A DNA stretch of 64,000 nt from the NCBI RefSeq assembly GCF_947497935.1, contig NZ_CANMIO010000020.1, positions 1 to 64,000 on the forward strand. The letters run 5' to 3'. Shown in pieces: positions 27,204-37,152 of this stretch. The notes under the pieces were generated by a model. It saw only the letters and a list, made by a program, of their open reading frames with translations. It made no database searches and had not been told where the DNA came from. The position numbers were made by a program, and so were the translations under genes. How positions within the stretch are numbered: position 1 is the stretch's first letter; each line of letters begins with the position of its first letter. This stretch comes from an uncultured Shewanella sp. Its GTDB lineage: Bacteria > Pseudomonadota > Gammaproteobacteria > Enterobacterales > Shewanellaceae.

Positions 27204-27224
27204 CTTTTGAGTTAAACTGAATCA

Positions 27225-27255
27225 AAAAGGTCTGCATCAATGCAGACCTTTTTTG
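27225..27255. terminator. Bidirectional terminator kdkA/waaA
   Basis: Perfect hairpin AAAAGGTCTGCA/TGCAGACCTTTT with TCAA loop, A-run and T-run flanks, between convergent kdkA and waaA. Confidence 0.95.
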
Positions 27256-27279
27256 TGCTTTTATCTGTGGCACGCCGCA

Positions 27280-28545
27280 CTAACTCTTAATAAACGAAGC
27301 CACCACCGCCAACTGCTTAACTAGCGAGCCACGGTTCTGCTCAACCACAGCTTTTGCCGCTTCACTCGCTTGGCGATAAGCCAGCTTATCATCAAACAAC
27401 CGAATCAAATTTTGCGCCAGCGCTTGAGCCGAATCGACAACCTGTAAACCACCTGCCGACTCCAGTAATCCTGTTATTTCAATAAAGTCTCGATAGTTAG
27501 GTCCCATCATCACAGGTAATCCCATAGCAGCCGGTTCAAGTGGGTTATGACCACCGTGTACAATTAATGAACCGCCAACAAAAGCTTGATCGGCGGCGCC
27601 ATAAAAGGTCAGCAACTCCCCCATAGTATCACCCAATACAACTTGCGTATCGCCTGATACCGCGTCGCTTTTACTGCGCCTAGCGAGGCTCAAGCCTGCG
27701 GACTTAATTGCTTGCGCCGCGGCATCAAACTGCTCTGGATGTCGTGGCACCATAACCATTAGCGCATCAGGGTAGCTGACCAACAACTGTTGATGCGCCT
27801 GAATCAACAAATCAAATTCACCAGGATGGACAGAACCCGCCACCCAAACGGGCTTATCCGTTGCCTGCCACTGAGCCCTAAGTGCTTTTGCGGTTTCAAT
27901 TCGCTGCTGATCAATTGAGATATCAAACTTCAAACTACCACAAACCGTTACTCGCTCACTTGCCACACCTAAAGCGATAAAACGCTCAGCAGCCTGCAGT
28001 GACTGCGCCGCAATACCATCGAGTTGCTTTAGCATAGGTGCCGTCAGCTTTTGATGCTTACGGTATGAATCGGCTGACTTTTGCGATAAGCGCGCATTTG
28101 CCAATAACACCTTAGCATCAGCCTGTTTAAGATAATGGATCAAGTTTGGCCAAAGCTCTGTTTCCATAATAATGCAGTATTTAGGGGTCAACTGTTTAAC
28201 AAAGCGCAGTGCACACCACATCAAGTCGAATGGTAAATAGCAGTGCTGCACACTGGTGCCAAAAGCACGAACAACTTCAGCTGAACCTGTAGGGCTAGTG
28301 GTGGTGATGGTAATACTCAGCTTGGGATATTGCTGCTGGATCTGTTTGATTAAGGGAATCGCCGCTAAGGTTTCCCCCATAGACACCGAATGCACCAAGA
28401 GGTCGGTTTGCTTTAATGATTTAAAACCAAAACGCTCATTCCAGCGGCCACGATAATCTTTGCTTTTAAAGGCGCGCATCGCAAGATACACCAGCAACAG
28501 CGGAGTAATTAAATATAAAACTATCGAATAGAGGGTACGATTCAT
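27280..28545 (-). CDS. waaA: Kdo transferase
   Basis: WaaA (421 residues from this start) transfers Kdo from CMP-Kdo to lipid IVA at the cytoplasmic face of the inner membrane. An N-terminal membrane anchor (about residues 4-20) is followed by VHSVSMGETLAAIPL with the catalytic glutamate, then LMWCALRFVKQLTP and IMETELWPNLIHYL. The C-terminal half has VAGSVHPGEFDLLIQAHQ, VMVPRHPEQF and FVGGSLIVHGGHNPLEPAAMG. The ATG giving MNRTLYSIVLYL matches E. coli WaaA (425); the ORF's 39 upstream residues are unlikely to be translated. It converges on kdkA. Confidence 0.95.
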   Translation of the reverse strand: MNRTLYSIVLYLITPLLLVYLAMRAFKSKDYRGRWNERFGFKSLKQTDLLVHSVSMGETLAAIPLIKQIQQQYPKLSITITTTSPTGSAEVVRAFGTSVQHCYLPFDLMWCALRFVKQLTPKYCIIMETELWPNLIHYLKQADAKVLLANARLSQKSADSYRKHQKLTAPMLKQLDGIAAQSLQAAERFIALGVASERVTVCGSLKFDISIDQQRIETAKALRAQWQATDKPVWVAGSVHPGEFDLLIQAHQQLLVSYPDALMVMVPRHPEQFDAAAQAIKSAGLSLARRSKSDAVSGDTQVVLGDTMGELLTFYGAADQAFVGGSLIVHGGHNPLEPAAMGLPVMMGPNYRDFIEITGLLESAGGLQVVDSAQALAQNLIRLFDDKLAYRQASEAAKAVVEQNRGSLVKQLAVVASFIKS

Positions 28546-28721
28546 CAAATTTGCTACTTTCTTGCGTTTTACTTGAACAATTGCGTTAATGCTAACATGA
28601 TAGTCAGGCCTTAACGTAATTACACAGGTGTAATTCAAACGGAATAGGCATAATAAAGGCAATTAAGCGGTCAATTATTTGCCGAGCTAATTATACCGGA
28701 TATTAATCATTTAGGATGAAT

Positions 28722-29363
28722 ATGAAGACCCGTGACAGAATCGTACAAGCCAGTTTAGAGCTGTTCAATGAACATGGCGAAAGAACAATCACAACCAATC
28801 ATATTGCCGCCCACCTAAATATTAGCCCTGGAAACCTCTATTACCACTTCCGCAATAAAGAAGACATCATACGTTCGATTTTCGGCCTTTATGAGCAACA
28901 TCTCGAGTCTGGTTTTCAGCCTTATGTCGATAAAGAGGTCGATGTTGATCTATTAGTCGGCTATTTCGATGCGATGTTTTATACCCTTTGGCAGTTCCGC
29001 TTCATGTATGCCAATCTTGCCGATATTCTCAGCCGCGATGAAACCTTAAAAAACCGCTACCTTAAGGCCCAACAAGATGTGCTTGAACGCTCAAGCGGCG
29101 TACTAGAAAAGTTGACTCAAGATGGCTTCTTAGCAGTTAATCCTGAAGATATTAAACCTCTAGCCGACACCATAAAAATGCTAGTCAGCTTTTGGATCAG
29201 CTATAAGCTAACGCAAACTCAGTCAAACATCGGCTCAATCACCAAAGAGTCGCTATATGAAGGCCTGTTACGGGTAATCATGTTGTTTAAATCCTACGCG
29301 ACACCGAGTTCACAAGCCACATTTGTGAGACTAGAAGAGCACTACCGCTCACAAATGCAATAA
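28722..29363 (+). CDS. TetR-family transcriptional regulator
   Basis: A 213-residue TetR-type repressor. The N-terminal helix-turn-helix covers about residues 4-50 (RDRIVQASLELFNEHGERTI, then HIAAHLNISPGNLYYHFRNK). The C-terminal ligand/dimer domain is rich in aromatic residues (YFDAMFYTLWQFRFMYANLA). The second of two close ATGs is preferred because TTAGG ends six bases before it, while it abuts the first. It lies upstream of kbl-tdh but separated by 250 bases, so control of that operon is possible but unproven. Its ligand is unknown. Confidence 0.87.
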   Translation: MKTRDRIVQASLELFNEHGERTITTNHIAAHLNISPGNLYYHFRNKEDIIRSIFGLYEQHLESGFQPYVDKEVDVDLLVGYFDAMFYTLWQFRFMYANLADILSRDETLKNRYLKAQQDVLERSSGVLEKLTQDGFLAVNPEDIKPLADTIKMLVSFWISYKLTQTQSNIGSITKESLYEGLLRVIMLFKSYATPSSQATFVRLEEHYRSQMQ

Positions 29364-29613
29364 CAGCTTCATTTAGTCTAAGCGCATGAGCAAGCTTTCA
29401 TGCGCTCACTATAGCGTCTGTTGCCATCACCTTCCTTTATCTCGACTAAAACCTCAGAAGTTAACCATTAGTTTAACTAATGTAAAATCTAGGTATTCCC
29501 TAATCTAATTAATCCCGATTTTAGTCTTAAAAAAAGGCTGTAGAGGCGCGCGAATTAGGGTTAAAATGCCAGCACTCCAATACTCAAAATAATGCTAATT
29601 AAGGAGAATAAAG

Positions 29614-30810
29614 GTGCCTAAAACCTCATTCTACGACCAAATAAATCAACAGCTTGACGACGTAAAAGCCGAAGGCTTGTATAAAAGTGAGCGGGTAATT
29701 GTTTCTCCTCAACAAACTGCAATTGAAGTTAATGGCGACCAAGTTATTAATTTTTGTGCCAACAACTACCTAGGTTTAGCTAACCACCCAGAGCTTATCA
29801 AGGCAGCGCAAGCTGGTCTTGATGCCCACGGCTTTGGTATGGCGTCGGTACGTTTTATCTGCGGCACCCAAGATATCCATAAGCAACTAGAAGCGAGCCT
29901 TAGCGAATTTTTAGGCATGGAAGACACTATTCTTTACTCTTCATGCTTCGATGCTAACGCAGGCCTTTTCGAAACCTTATTAAGCGCAGAAGATGCGATT
30001 ATCTCTGACGCACTAAACCACGCATCGATTATCGATGGTGTGCGTTTATGTAAGGCTAAGCGCTTCCGTTACGCTAACAACGATATGGCTGATCTAGAGG
30101 CGCAACTTATTGCCGCTAAAGAAGCGGGGGCTCGTAACATCATGATCGCCACCGATGGCGTGTTCTCAATGGACGGCGTTATCGCCAACCTAAAAGGTGT
30201 GTGTGATCTTGCTGACAAGTACGGCGCTCTAGTGATGGTCGATGACTCACACGCTGTGGGCTTCGTTGGCCAAGAAGGTCGTGGTACTCACGAGTATTGC
30301 GAAGTGATGGATCGTGTCGATATCATCACTGGCACATTAGGTAAAGCACTGGGTGGTGCATCGGGTGGATTCACTTCTGGTAAAAAAGAAGTCATCGACT
30401 GGTTACGTCAACGCTCTCGCCCTTACCTATTCTCAAACTCATTAGCTCCATCAATTGTGACGGCATCAATCCATGTACTTGAGATGCTCAAGTCCGGCCA
30501 AGCACTGCGTGAAGCGGTTTGGGAAAACAGCCGTTACTTCCGTGAAAAGATGTCAGCGGCAGGCTTCACCCTTGGCGGTGCCGATCATGCAATTATTCCT
30601 GTGATGATTGGCGATGCCAAGTTGGCAGGTGATTTTGCTAACCGCCTATTAACTGAAAACATCTATGTCATCGGCTTCTCTTTCCCTGTGGTACCAAAAG
30701 GCCAAGCGCGTATTCGTACGCAAATGTCTGCAGCCCACACCAAAGAGCAGATCGACAAAGCAATTGAAGCCTTTACCCGTATCGCTAAAGAGATGGGTAT
30801 TATCAGCTAA
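29614..30810 (+). CDS. kbl: 2-amino-3-ketobutyrate CoA ligase
   Basis: Kbl (398 residues) is a PLP enzyme that cleaves 2-amino-3-ketobutyrate with CoA to glycine and acetyl-CoA, the second step of threonine breakdown. The PLP lysine is in GTLGKALGGASGGF, with DDSHAVGFVG, SVRFICGTQDIHK and DALNHASIIDG before it. Length equals E. coli Kbl (398). The start is GTG, supported by AAGGAG eight bases upstream. It is followed by tdh, the first step of the same pathway, with a hairpin between the two. Confidence 0.97.
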   Translation: MPKTSFYDQINQQLDDVKAEGLYKSERVIVSPQQTAIEVNGDQVINFCANNYLGLANHPELIKAAQAGLDAHGFGMASVRFICGTQDIHKQLEASLSEFLGMEDTILYSSCFDANAGLFETLLSAEDAIISDALNHASIIDGVRLCKAKRFRYANNDMADLEAQLIAAKEAGARNIMIATDGVFSMDGVIANLKGVCDLADKYGALVMVDDSHAVGFVGQEGRGTHEYCEVMDRVDIITGTLGKALGGASGGFTSGKKEVIDWLRQRSRPYLFSNSLAPSIVTASIHVLEMLKSGQALREAVWENSRYFREKMSAAGFTLGGADHAIIPVMIGDAKLAGDFANRLLTENIYVIGFSFPVVPKGQARIRTQMSAAHTKEQIDKAIEAFTRIAKEMGIIS

Positions 30811-30817
30811 AATCAAT

Positions 30818-30842
30818 AAGGGCTAGGTATAGCCCTTTTTTG
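30818..30842 (+). terminator. Hairpin/attenuator between kbl and tdh
   Basis: AAGGGCTA-GGTA-TAGCCCTT followed by a T-run directly after the kbl stop. It looks like a Rho-independent terminator inside the two-gene operon, so tdh may be read through at reduced level. Confidence 0.8.
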
Positions 30843-30888
30843 CATGACATTAAACAAGCTGCTAAGCCGGCTTGTAATAGGTTATAAA

Positions 30889-31914
30889 ATGAAAGCACTT
30901 AGCAAGCTAAAGCCTGAAGAAGGCATCTGGATGGTTGATGCGCCTAAGCCAGAGGTGGGCCACAACGATCTACTGATTAAAATTCGTAAGACCGCTATCT
31001 GTGGTACTGACGTTCATATCTACAACTGGGACGAGTGGTCACAAAACACCATTCCAGTGCCTATGGTTGTTGGTCATGAGTATGTTGGCGAAGTCGTGGG
31101 TATGGGTCAAGAAGTTCGTGGCTTCACTATTGGTGACCGCGTATCTGGTGAAGGTCATATCACTTGCGGGCATTGCCGTAACTGTCGTGGCGGACGCACT
31201 CACCTATGCCGTAATACCTCTGGCGTCGGGGTAAACCGTGAAGGTGCCTTTGCCGAATACTTAGTTATCCCTGCATTTAATGCCTTTAAGATCCCAGATG
31301 ATATCTCTGATGACTTAGCCTCTATTTTCGATCCATTCGGTAACGCGGTGCATACTGCGCTGTCATTTGATCTCGTCGGTGAAGACGTTCTGATCACGGG
31401 TGCTGGCCCTATAGGTATCATGGCTGCTGCCGTTTGCCGTCATGTTGGCGCACGCCACGTTGTGATTACTGACGTTAACGAATATCGTCTAGAGCTAGCC
31501 GAGAAAATGGGTGCAACTCGCGCTGTTAACGTAGCCAAAGAGAAGCTTGAAGATGTGATGCAAGAACTTGGTATGACGGAAGGCTTCGATGTGGGGCTAG
31601 AGATGTCAGGTGTGCCAAGCGCTTTCCACTCTATGCTCGATACCATGAACCACGGCGGCAAGATTGCTATGCTAGGTATTCCTGGTGGCGACATGGCGAT
31701 CGACTGGAGCAAGGTGATCTTCAAAGGCCTTATCATTAAGGGCATTTACGGTCGTGAGATGTTTGAAACTTGGTATAAGATGGCAAGCCTTATACAATCG
31801 GGGCTAGATATCTCACCAATCATCACTCACCACTATAGTATCGATGAGTTCCAGCAAGGTTTTGACGCAATGCGTTCGGGCCAATCAGGTAAAGTTATCT
31901 TAAACTGGGATTAG
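30889..31914 (+). CDS. tdh: L-threonine 3-dehydrogenase
   Basis: Tdh (341 residues from this start) oxidises L-threonine to 2-amino-3-ketobutyrate with NAD+. It is a zinc-dependent medium-chain dehydrogenase: catalytic zinc ligands lie in AICGTDVHIYNWDEW and GHEYVGEV, and the structural zinc site is CGHCRNCRGGRTHLC. The Rossmann motif is GAGPIGIMAAAV. The ATG giving MKALSKLKPEEG matches E. coli Tdh (341); an ATG 45 bases earlier would give an atypical extension and lies on the intergenic hairpin. Product passes to Kbl. Confidence 0.97.
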   Translation: MKALSKLKPEEGIWMVDAPKPEVGHNDLLIKIRKTAICGTDVHIYNWDEWSQNTIPVPMVVGHEYVGEVVGMGQEVRGFTIGDRVSGEGHITCGHCRNCRGGRTHLCRNTSGVGVNREGAFAEYLVIPAFNAFKIPDDISDDLASIFDPFGNAVHTALSFDLVGEDVLITGAGPIGIMAAAVCRHVGARHVVITDVNEYRLELAEKMGATRAVNVAKEKLEDVMQELGMTEGFDVGLEMSGVPSAFHSMLDTMNHGGKIAMLGIPGGDMAIDWSKVIFKGLIIKGIYGREMFETWYKMASLIQSGLDISPIITHHYSIDEFQQGFDAMRSGQSGKVILNWD

Positions 31915-32026
31915 ATTGTAGCCACTGTGTTTTAGCAGTGACTATTGGCTCCTAAGAGCGGCTGTAATACATCAATCTTTGGTATTGCAGCCACAATCTC
32001 CCCTTATCAAATAATACAGGTTTCCT

Positions 32027-32335
32027 ATGTCAGCGTTTCAACACCTTAGTGTTAATCAACTTATCCAGATGCAAGCAGAGTCAGCAGAACTGCAAATTAT
32101 TGATATCAGAGATGCGGCAAGCTTTGAAGCGGGCCATATCGACGGCGCCTTTAATCTAAACAATGAAAACTTAGCTCACTATATTAGCGACGCCGATATG
32201 GATTTACCATTGATCGTAGTTTGCTATCATGGGATAAGCAGCCAAAGTGCGGCCACCTATCTCAATGAGCAAGGCTTTGATGACGTCTACAGTTTAGACG
32301 GTGGATACAGCGCTTGGCACCAAGCAAACCTTTAA
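32027..32335 (+). CDS. glpE: Thiosulfate sulfurtransferase (rhodanese)
   Basis: GlpE (102 residues) is a single-domain cytoplasmic rhodanese moving sulfane sulphur from thiosulfate to an acceptor. The rhodanese fold shows IIDIRDAASFEAGHIDGA, and the active-site cysteine loop VVCYHGISSQ. The C-terminal GFDDVYSLDGGYSAWH is typical. E. coli GlpE has 108 residues. It is 20 bases ahead of glpG in the same order as the glp locus of enterics. Confidence 0.95.
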   Translation: MSAFQHLSVNQLIQMQAESAELQIIDIRDAASFEAGHIDGAFNLNNENLAHYISDADMDLPLIVVCYHGISSQSAATYLNEQGFDDVYSLDGGYSAWHQANL

Positions 32336-32355
32336 ACTAGTGTGAGGGTAATCGA

Positions 32356-33195
32356 ATGATTGAGATTGGCAGGCTCCCCAATAGCCGAGCAGCGCAGGCT
32401 CTCATTGACTACCTTAAAGGGCTACACATAGACTGTGAACTGGTGCCAACCGAGCAAGGTGTAGCTGTTATGATCCATGATCAGCATCACTTCGACAGAG
32501 CCCACCGCGAATTCCAAGCCTTTATTCATAACCCTTATGATGAAAAGTATCTCGCAGCATCTTGGGAGAATGGTAATACTCAAACCAAACTCGATTATGG
32601 TAACCCGAGTCTACAATTGGTCAGCCAGTTTATAACGGGGGCAGGTCCGCTTACCCTGTTAGTATTCTTCACCTGCGCTGCTATCTACGCAGCGATGAAT
32701 CTTGGCTTTGCGAACCCGATCTTCGAGCACCTGTCTTTTTTTGGTGCTACGTCCTCTGCCACACTGAGTGAATTCTGGCGGATATTTACTCCTAGCCTGC
32801 TGCACTTTTCAGCCATGCACATCATCTTTAACTTACTCTGGTGGTGGTATCTAGGCGGTAAAATTGAGAATAAACTCGGCTTTACGCCACTATTTATCTT
32901 GTTAATCGTTGGCGGTACGCTACCCAATATCTTGCAGTACTACATGGCGGGGCCTGGCTTTGGTGGTCTATCTGGCGTGGTCTATGCGGTTGTGGGTTAT
33001 ACATGGATCATGGGCGTAAAACGGCCCGAATCTGGCATCGGCCTGCCACCAGCCTATATCGGCTTTATGCTTTTATGGTTAGTCTTTGGTTTCACCGATA
33101 TGTTTGGCTTATCTATCGCTAACGGAGCTCACCTTGGTGGTTTACTCGTTGGGGTTATCCAAGGCTTTATCGACAGTAAAACTCGTAAGCTTTAG
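32356..33195 (+). CDS. glpG: Rhomboid intramembrane serine protease
   Basis: GlpG (279 residues) cleaves membrane protein helices within the inner membrane. An N-terminal cytoplasmic domain (about 1-75) is followed by six membrane segments. The catalytic serine is in GGLSGVVYAVVGY (near 206) and the histidine in NGAHLGGLLVG (near 259), matching E. coli Ser201/His254. The first-loop signature is recognisable around WRIFTPSLLHFSAMHIIFN. It follows glpE at 20 bases, so the two form an operon. Confidence 0.95.
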   Translation: MIEIGRLPNSRAAQALIDYLKGLHIDCELVPTEQGVAVMIHDQHHFDRAHREFQAFIHNPYDEKYLAASWENGNTQTKLDYGNPSLQLVSQFITGAGPLTLLVFFTCAAIYAAMNLGFANPIFEHLSFFGATSSATLSEFWRIFTPSLLHFSAMHIIFNLLWWWYLGGKIENKLGFTPLFILLIVGGTLPNILQYYMAGPGFGGLSGVVYAVVGYTWIMGVKRPESGIGLPPAYIGFMLLWLVFGFTDMFGLSIANGAHLGGLLVGVIQGFIDSKTRKL

Positions 33196-33308
33196 CTGCT
33201 CACTCTAATATCCATACCAAGGATAACTAGGCTTATCTGTTCAGCACTTTTAGTATAAGTCCCATAATAAGCCCGCTCTCTGCAGGCTCACAATAAATGG
33301 AATAACGA

Positions 33309-33962
33309 TTACGCCATCTCTAACACTTTACTGACTAGCTTACTAATCCCTGAATGTGCTTCTACAATGTTATCCGCCAGCATATAGGCTGGCGTGCTCA
33401 CCACTTTATGCTGTTCATCGACCATAATATCGTGAACAGAGACCGCGTGATGCTGGCCACCTTGCAACTCAAAGGCCGCTGCAGTGCCTTCATCAGCTCC
33501 TATCGTGCCGCTAACGCCCTGACCATAAAGCTTAGGGATCATAATCGGCGAAATACAGATAAAGCCTACTGGCTTATGGGTGCTGGCAAACTGTGAAATA
33601 AAGCGCTCAACACTGGGTTCGACCGAATGTTCAGCGCCTGCCACCGCAAAGTCACATAAATTTTTAGCAGCGCCAAAGCCGCCAGGGATCACTAAAGCAT
33701 CAAAATCGGCAATATTCAGTTCATCAACGGCTTTAACTTCACCACGAGCAATTCTTGCTGATTCAACCAATACATTGCGGATTTCGTTCTCCGCAACCTC
33801 GCCAGTTAAATGGTTTACGACATGGTATTGAGGGATATTTGGCGCGAAACATTGGTAACTAGCACCGGCTTTAGTGATCTCCAGTAGCGCTAAAACCGAC
33901 TCATGTAACTCGGTACCATCATAAACACCGCTACCACTCAAAAGAACTGCTACTTTTTTCAT
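33309..33962 (-). CDS. elbB: ElbB/DJ-1-like glyoxalase-type protein
   Basis: A 217-residue class I glutamine amidotransferase-like protein, the same length as E. coli ElbB (217). The N-terminus VAVLLSGSGVYDGTELHESV is near-identical in pattern to ElbB. NIADFDALVIPGGFGAAKNLCDFA contains the family's GGFG loop, and the nucleophile-elbow region is GFICISPIMIPK with Cys. E. coli ElbB has weak glyoxalase activity and was linked to isoprenoid synthesis; its real role is unsettled. It converges on glpG and is monocistronic. Confidence 0.92.
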   Translation of the reverse strand: MKKVAVLLSGSGVYDGTELHESVLALLEITKAGASYQCFAPNIPQYHVVNHLTGEVAENEIRNVLVESARIARGEVKAVDELNIADFDALVIPGGFGAAKNLCDFAVAGAEHSVEPSVERFISQFASTHKPVGFICISPIMIPKLYGQGVSGTIGADEGTAAAFELQGGQHHAVSVHDIMVDEQHKVVSTPAYMLADNIVEAHSGISKLVSKVLEMA

Positions 33963-34253
33963 TAAAAAGCCTCTTTATATATCATATTGTTTTAACAAAA
34001 TCGTAATAAACTGCTTGATCAGATTATTTATCATGCTAAGTTAGGTCAACACTTTATCAAGTGACCAATATTTAACCAAGGAATGGATTTGAAATACGCA
34101 TAAAAATAAAAAGTCCACATAATTAATTCAAATAGCAAAAATAAAACTCACTTCACACATTTAATTTTATTAGCTATTTATCAAAGACTTAGCCTGTCGC
34201 GCATTTATTCCTCTTTTTTATCAAGATCGAGTTACCCTGTTCCATTCACAGAG

Positions 34254-34262
34254 TTATCCACA
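34254..34262 (+). promoter_or_regulatory. Perfect DnaA box upstream of polA
   Basis: TTATCCACA, a consensus DnaA box, lies 88 bases before the polA ATG. The surrounding 388-base divergent region (33963-34349) is AT-rich and holds no ORF. A single perfect box may be regulatory or a chance match. Confidence 0.4.
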
Positions 34263-34349
34263 ACCTGTATCTTATTTTTACGTGGCCGAAATTGCCCTAA
34301 TATGGCATGCTAGCGCCATCATCGAATACCGATAAACGAATACTAAACT

Positions 34350-37109
34350 ATGCCAAAAATTGCCGACAACCCCTTAATTCTTGTGGATGGTTCTTCATAC
34401 CTTTACCGCGCTTACTATGCACCACCTCACCTAACGAATTCTAAGGGAGAAGCAACCGGTGCCGTCTACGGCGTGATCAATATGCTTCGCAGCTTGCTTA
34501 ACCAATATAAGCCATCACAAATGGCTGTTGTGTTTGATGCAAAAGGCAAAACATTCCGCAACGATATGTATTCAGAATACAAGGCACATCGTCCAGCTAT
34601 GCCAGATGATTTGCGTACGCAAATTGAGCCGCTACACCGAATCATTAAGGCGCTCGGTTTACCGCTGGTGTGCATTCCAGGTGTCGAAGCCGATGACGTA
34701 ATTGGCACTATCGCCACTCAAGCTAGTAAAGAAGGCCGCGCGGTTCTTATCAGTACTGGCGATAAAGACATGGCGCAATTGGTTGATGACAATGTCACGC
34801 TAATCAACACCATGACTAACACCATCATGGGGCCTGCAGAGGTCACCGAAAAGTTTGGCGTGGGCCCAGAATTAATCATCGATCTGCTAGCCTTGCAGGG
34901 TGATAAAGCCGATAACATTCCAGGCTTACCTGGAGTAGGAGAAAAAACGGCACTAGCCATGCTAATTGGTGTAGGTGGTGTTGAACAGATCCTCGCGGCG
35001 CCTGAGAAAATGCCTGAGCTCGGATTCCGAGGCTCTAAGACCATGCCAGCTAAAATTATTGAACACTCTGACATGCTCAAGTTAAGTTATGATTTAGCAA
35101 CCATCAAGTTAGACGTGGAGCTTGAGCAAGATTGGCACCAGCTATCTATCTTACCTGCAGATAAAGATGAGCTAGTTAAGTGTTATGGCGAAATGGAGTT
35201 TAAGCGCTGGCTAGCGGAAGTGCTCGACAACAAGGGCGATCAAGCCGCTGCAACCACTGAATCAGAAGATGACGCGCCGGTAGCAAAGCTAGATATCGAA
35301 GTTGAATACGATACTATTCTGACCCTAGAGCAACTCGATAGCTGGATTGAAAAATTAACTGCTGCCGAGCTTATCGCCATCGACACCGAAACCACTAGCC
35401 TCAACTATATGGAAGCTAAGCTAGTCGGGATCTCTTTTGCAGTTGAAGCTGGCAAAGCCGCTTATCTACCTATCGCTCATGACTATGTCGGTGCACCAGA
35501 GCAACTAGATAAAGCCATTGTATTTGAAAAGCTACAACCACTACTAGAAGATGAGGCCGTTAAAAAAGTTGGCCAAAACCTCAAGTACGACATCAGTATT
35601 TTTGCGAATGCTGGTATTACTCTACGTGGCGTACAATTTGACACCATGCTTGAGTCTTACGTATTTAACTCGGTCGCTTCAAAGCACAACATGGACGATT
35701 TAGCGCTTAAGTACCTAGGCCACAAGAACATTAGTTTCGAAGAAATTGCAGGAAAAGGGGCTAAACAGCTCACCTTTAACCAAATTCCACTCGACACTGC
35801 AGCCCCTTATGCCGCAGAAGATGCAGATATTACTCTACGTTTACATCAGCACCTTTGGGGACGACTAGAAAAGCACACTGAGCTTGCTAGTGTATTTACA
35901 GATATTGAATTACCACTGGTCAACATTCTGTCTGATATTGAGCGCCAAGGCGTTTTAATCGATAGCATGTTGCTTGGTCAGCAGAGTGAAGAACTCGCGC
36001 GCAAGATTGATGAGCTAGAACATAAAGCCCATGAGATTGCTGAGCAACCTTTCAACCTTAGCTCACCAAAGCAACTGCAAGAACTGTTTTTTGAAAAGCT
36101 CGGCTACCCAGTTATCAAGAAAACACCAAAAGGCGCACCATCGACGGCAGAAGAAGTGCTAGTAGAGCTAGCATTGGATTACCCACTGCCTAAGATCATC
36201 TTAGAGCATCGTAGTCTCGCTAAGCTAAAAAGCACCTATACCGACAAACTCCCATTAATGGTTAATGCTCTAACAGGCCGTGTTCACACTAGCTATCATC
36301 AAGCGAATGCCGCTACAGGACGTTTATCATCAAGCGAGCCTAACCTACAGAATATTCCAATTCGCACCGAAGAAGGCCGCCGTATTCGTCACGCGTTTAT
36401 CGCACCAGAGGGTAAAAAAATCCTCGCAGCCGATTACTCGCAAATCGAATTAAGAATTATGGCGCACCTTTCACAAGATAAGGGCTTACTGACCGCCTTT
36501 GCCGAAGGAAAAGATATTCATAAAGCGACTGCAGCAGAAGTCTTCGATGTCGACTTTAGTGAAGTCACCTCAGATCAACGTCGCCGTGCGAAAGCGGTTA
36601 ACTTCGGCTTAATCTACGGTATGTCAGCATTTGGTCTAGCCAAGCAGCTAGATATCCCAAGAGCCGAAGCACAAAGCTATATCGATACTTACTTTAAGCG
36701 CTACCCTGGTGTGCTTAAGTATATGGAAGAGACTCGTGCGATTGCCGCCGATCTTGGTTATGTATCGACGCTATTTGGTCGCCGTCTCTACTTACCAGCG
36801 ATTAAAGACAGAAACGCGATGCGCCGTCAGGCTGCTGAGCGCGCTGCGATTAACGCGCCGATGCAAGGTACGGCAGCAGATATCATCAAGAAGGCGATGA
36901 TCAATATCGCACAGTGGATTGAAACTGAAACCGACGGCGAAATCATCATGATTATGCAGGTACACGATGAATTGGTGTTTGAAGTCGACGAAGCCAAGGC
37001 TGAGCAGTTACAAGCTAAGGTGTGCGAGTTAATGGCCGCGGCGGCAAAACTCGATGTAGAACTGCTGGCAGAAGCTGGACTGGGTGACAACTGGGAACAA
37101 GCTCACTAG
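34350..37109 (+). CDS. polA: DNA polymerase I
   Basis: PolA (919 residues) fills gaps and removes RNA primers. The 5'-3' exonuclease domain (about 1-290) starts ILVDGSSYLYRAYYA and has STGDKDMAQLV plus the helix-hairpin-helix GLPGVGEKTALAML. The 3'-5' proofreading domain (about 325-520) keeps AIDTETTSL and YAAEDADITLRLHQ, so it looks active. The polymerase domain has motif A DYSQIELRI (near 694), the O-helix RRRAKAVNFGLIYGMSAFG and motif C QVHDELVFEV (near 870). It is followed by a terminator and Spot 42, the E. coli order. Confidence 0.98.
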   Translation: MPKIADNPLILVDGSSYLYRAYYAPPHLTNSKGEATGAVYGVINMLRSLLNQYKPSQMAVVFDAKGKTFRNDMYSEYKAHRPAMPDDLRTQIEPLHRIIKALGLPLVCIPGVEADDVIGTIATQASKEGRAVLISTGDKDMAQLVDDNVTLINTMTNTIMGPAEVTEKFGVGPELIIDLLALQGDKADNIPGLPGVGEKTALAMLIGVGGVEQILAAPEKMPELGFRGSKTMPAKIIEHSDMLKLSYDLATIKLDVELEQDWHQLSILPADKDELVKCYGEMEFKRWLAEVLDNKGDQAAATTESEDDAPVAKLDIEVEYDTILTLEQLDSWIEKLTAAELIAIDTETTSLNYMEAKLVGISFAVEAGKAAYLPIAHDYVGAPEQLDKAIVFEKLQPLLEDEAVKKVGQNLKYDISIFANAGITLRGVQFDTMLESYVFNSVASKHNMDDLALKYLGHKNISFEEIAGKGAKQLTFNQIPLDTAAPYAAEDADITLRLHQHLWGRLEKHTELASVFTDIELPLVNILSDIERQGVLIDSMLLGQQSEELARKIDELEHKAHEIAEQPFNLSSPKQLQELFFEKLGYPVIKKTPKGAPSTAEEVLVELALDYPLPKIILEHRSLAKLKSTYTDKLPLMVNALTGRVHTSYHQANAATGRLSSSEPNLQNIPIRTEEGRRIRHAFIAPEGKKILAADYSQIELRIMAHLSQDKGLLTAFAEGKDIHKATAAEVFDVDFSEVTSDQRRRAKAVNFGLIYGMSAFGLAKQLDIPRAEAQSYIDTYFKRYPGVLKYMEETRAIAADLGYVSTLFGRRLYLPAIKDRNAMRRQAAERAAINAPMQGTAADIIKKAMINIAQWIETETDGEIIMIMQVHDELVFEVDEAKAEQLQAKVCELMAAAAKLDVELLAEAGLGDNWEQAH

Positions 37110-37122
37110 TTTATCTCAACTT

Positions 37123-37152
37123 AAAAAGGGCGCTAATTAGCGCCCTTTTTAT
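37123..37152 (+). terminator. Terminator of polA
   Basis: AAAAAGGGCGCTAATTAGCGCCCTTTTT: 9-bp GC-rich stem followed by a T-run, just after polA. Confidence 0.95.
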
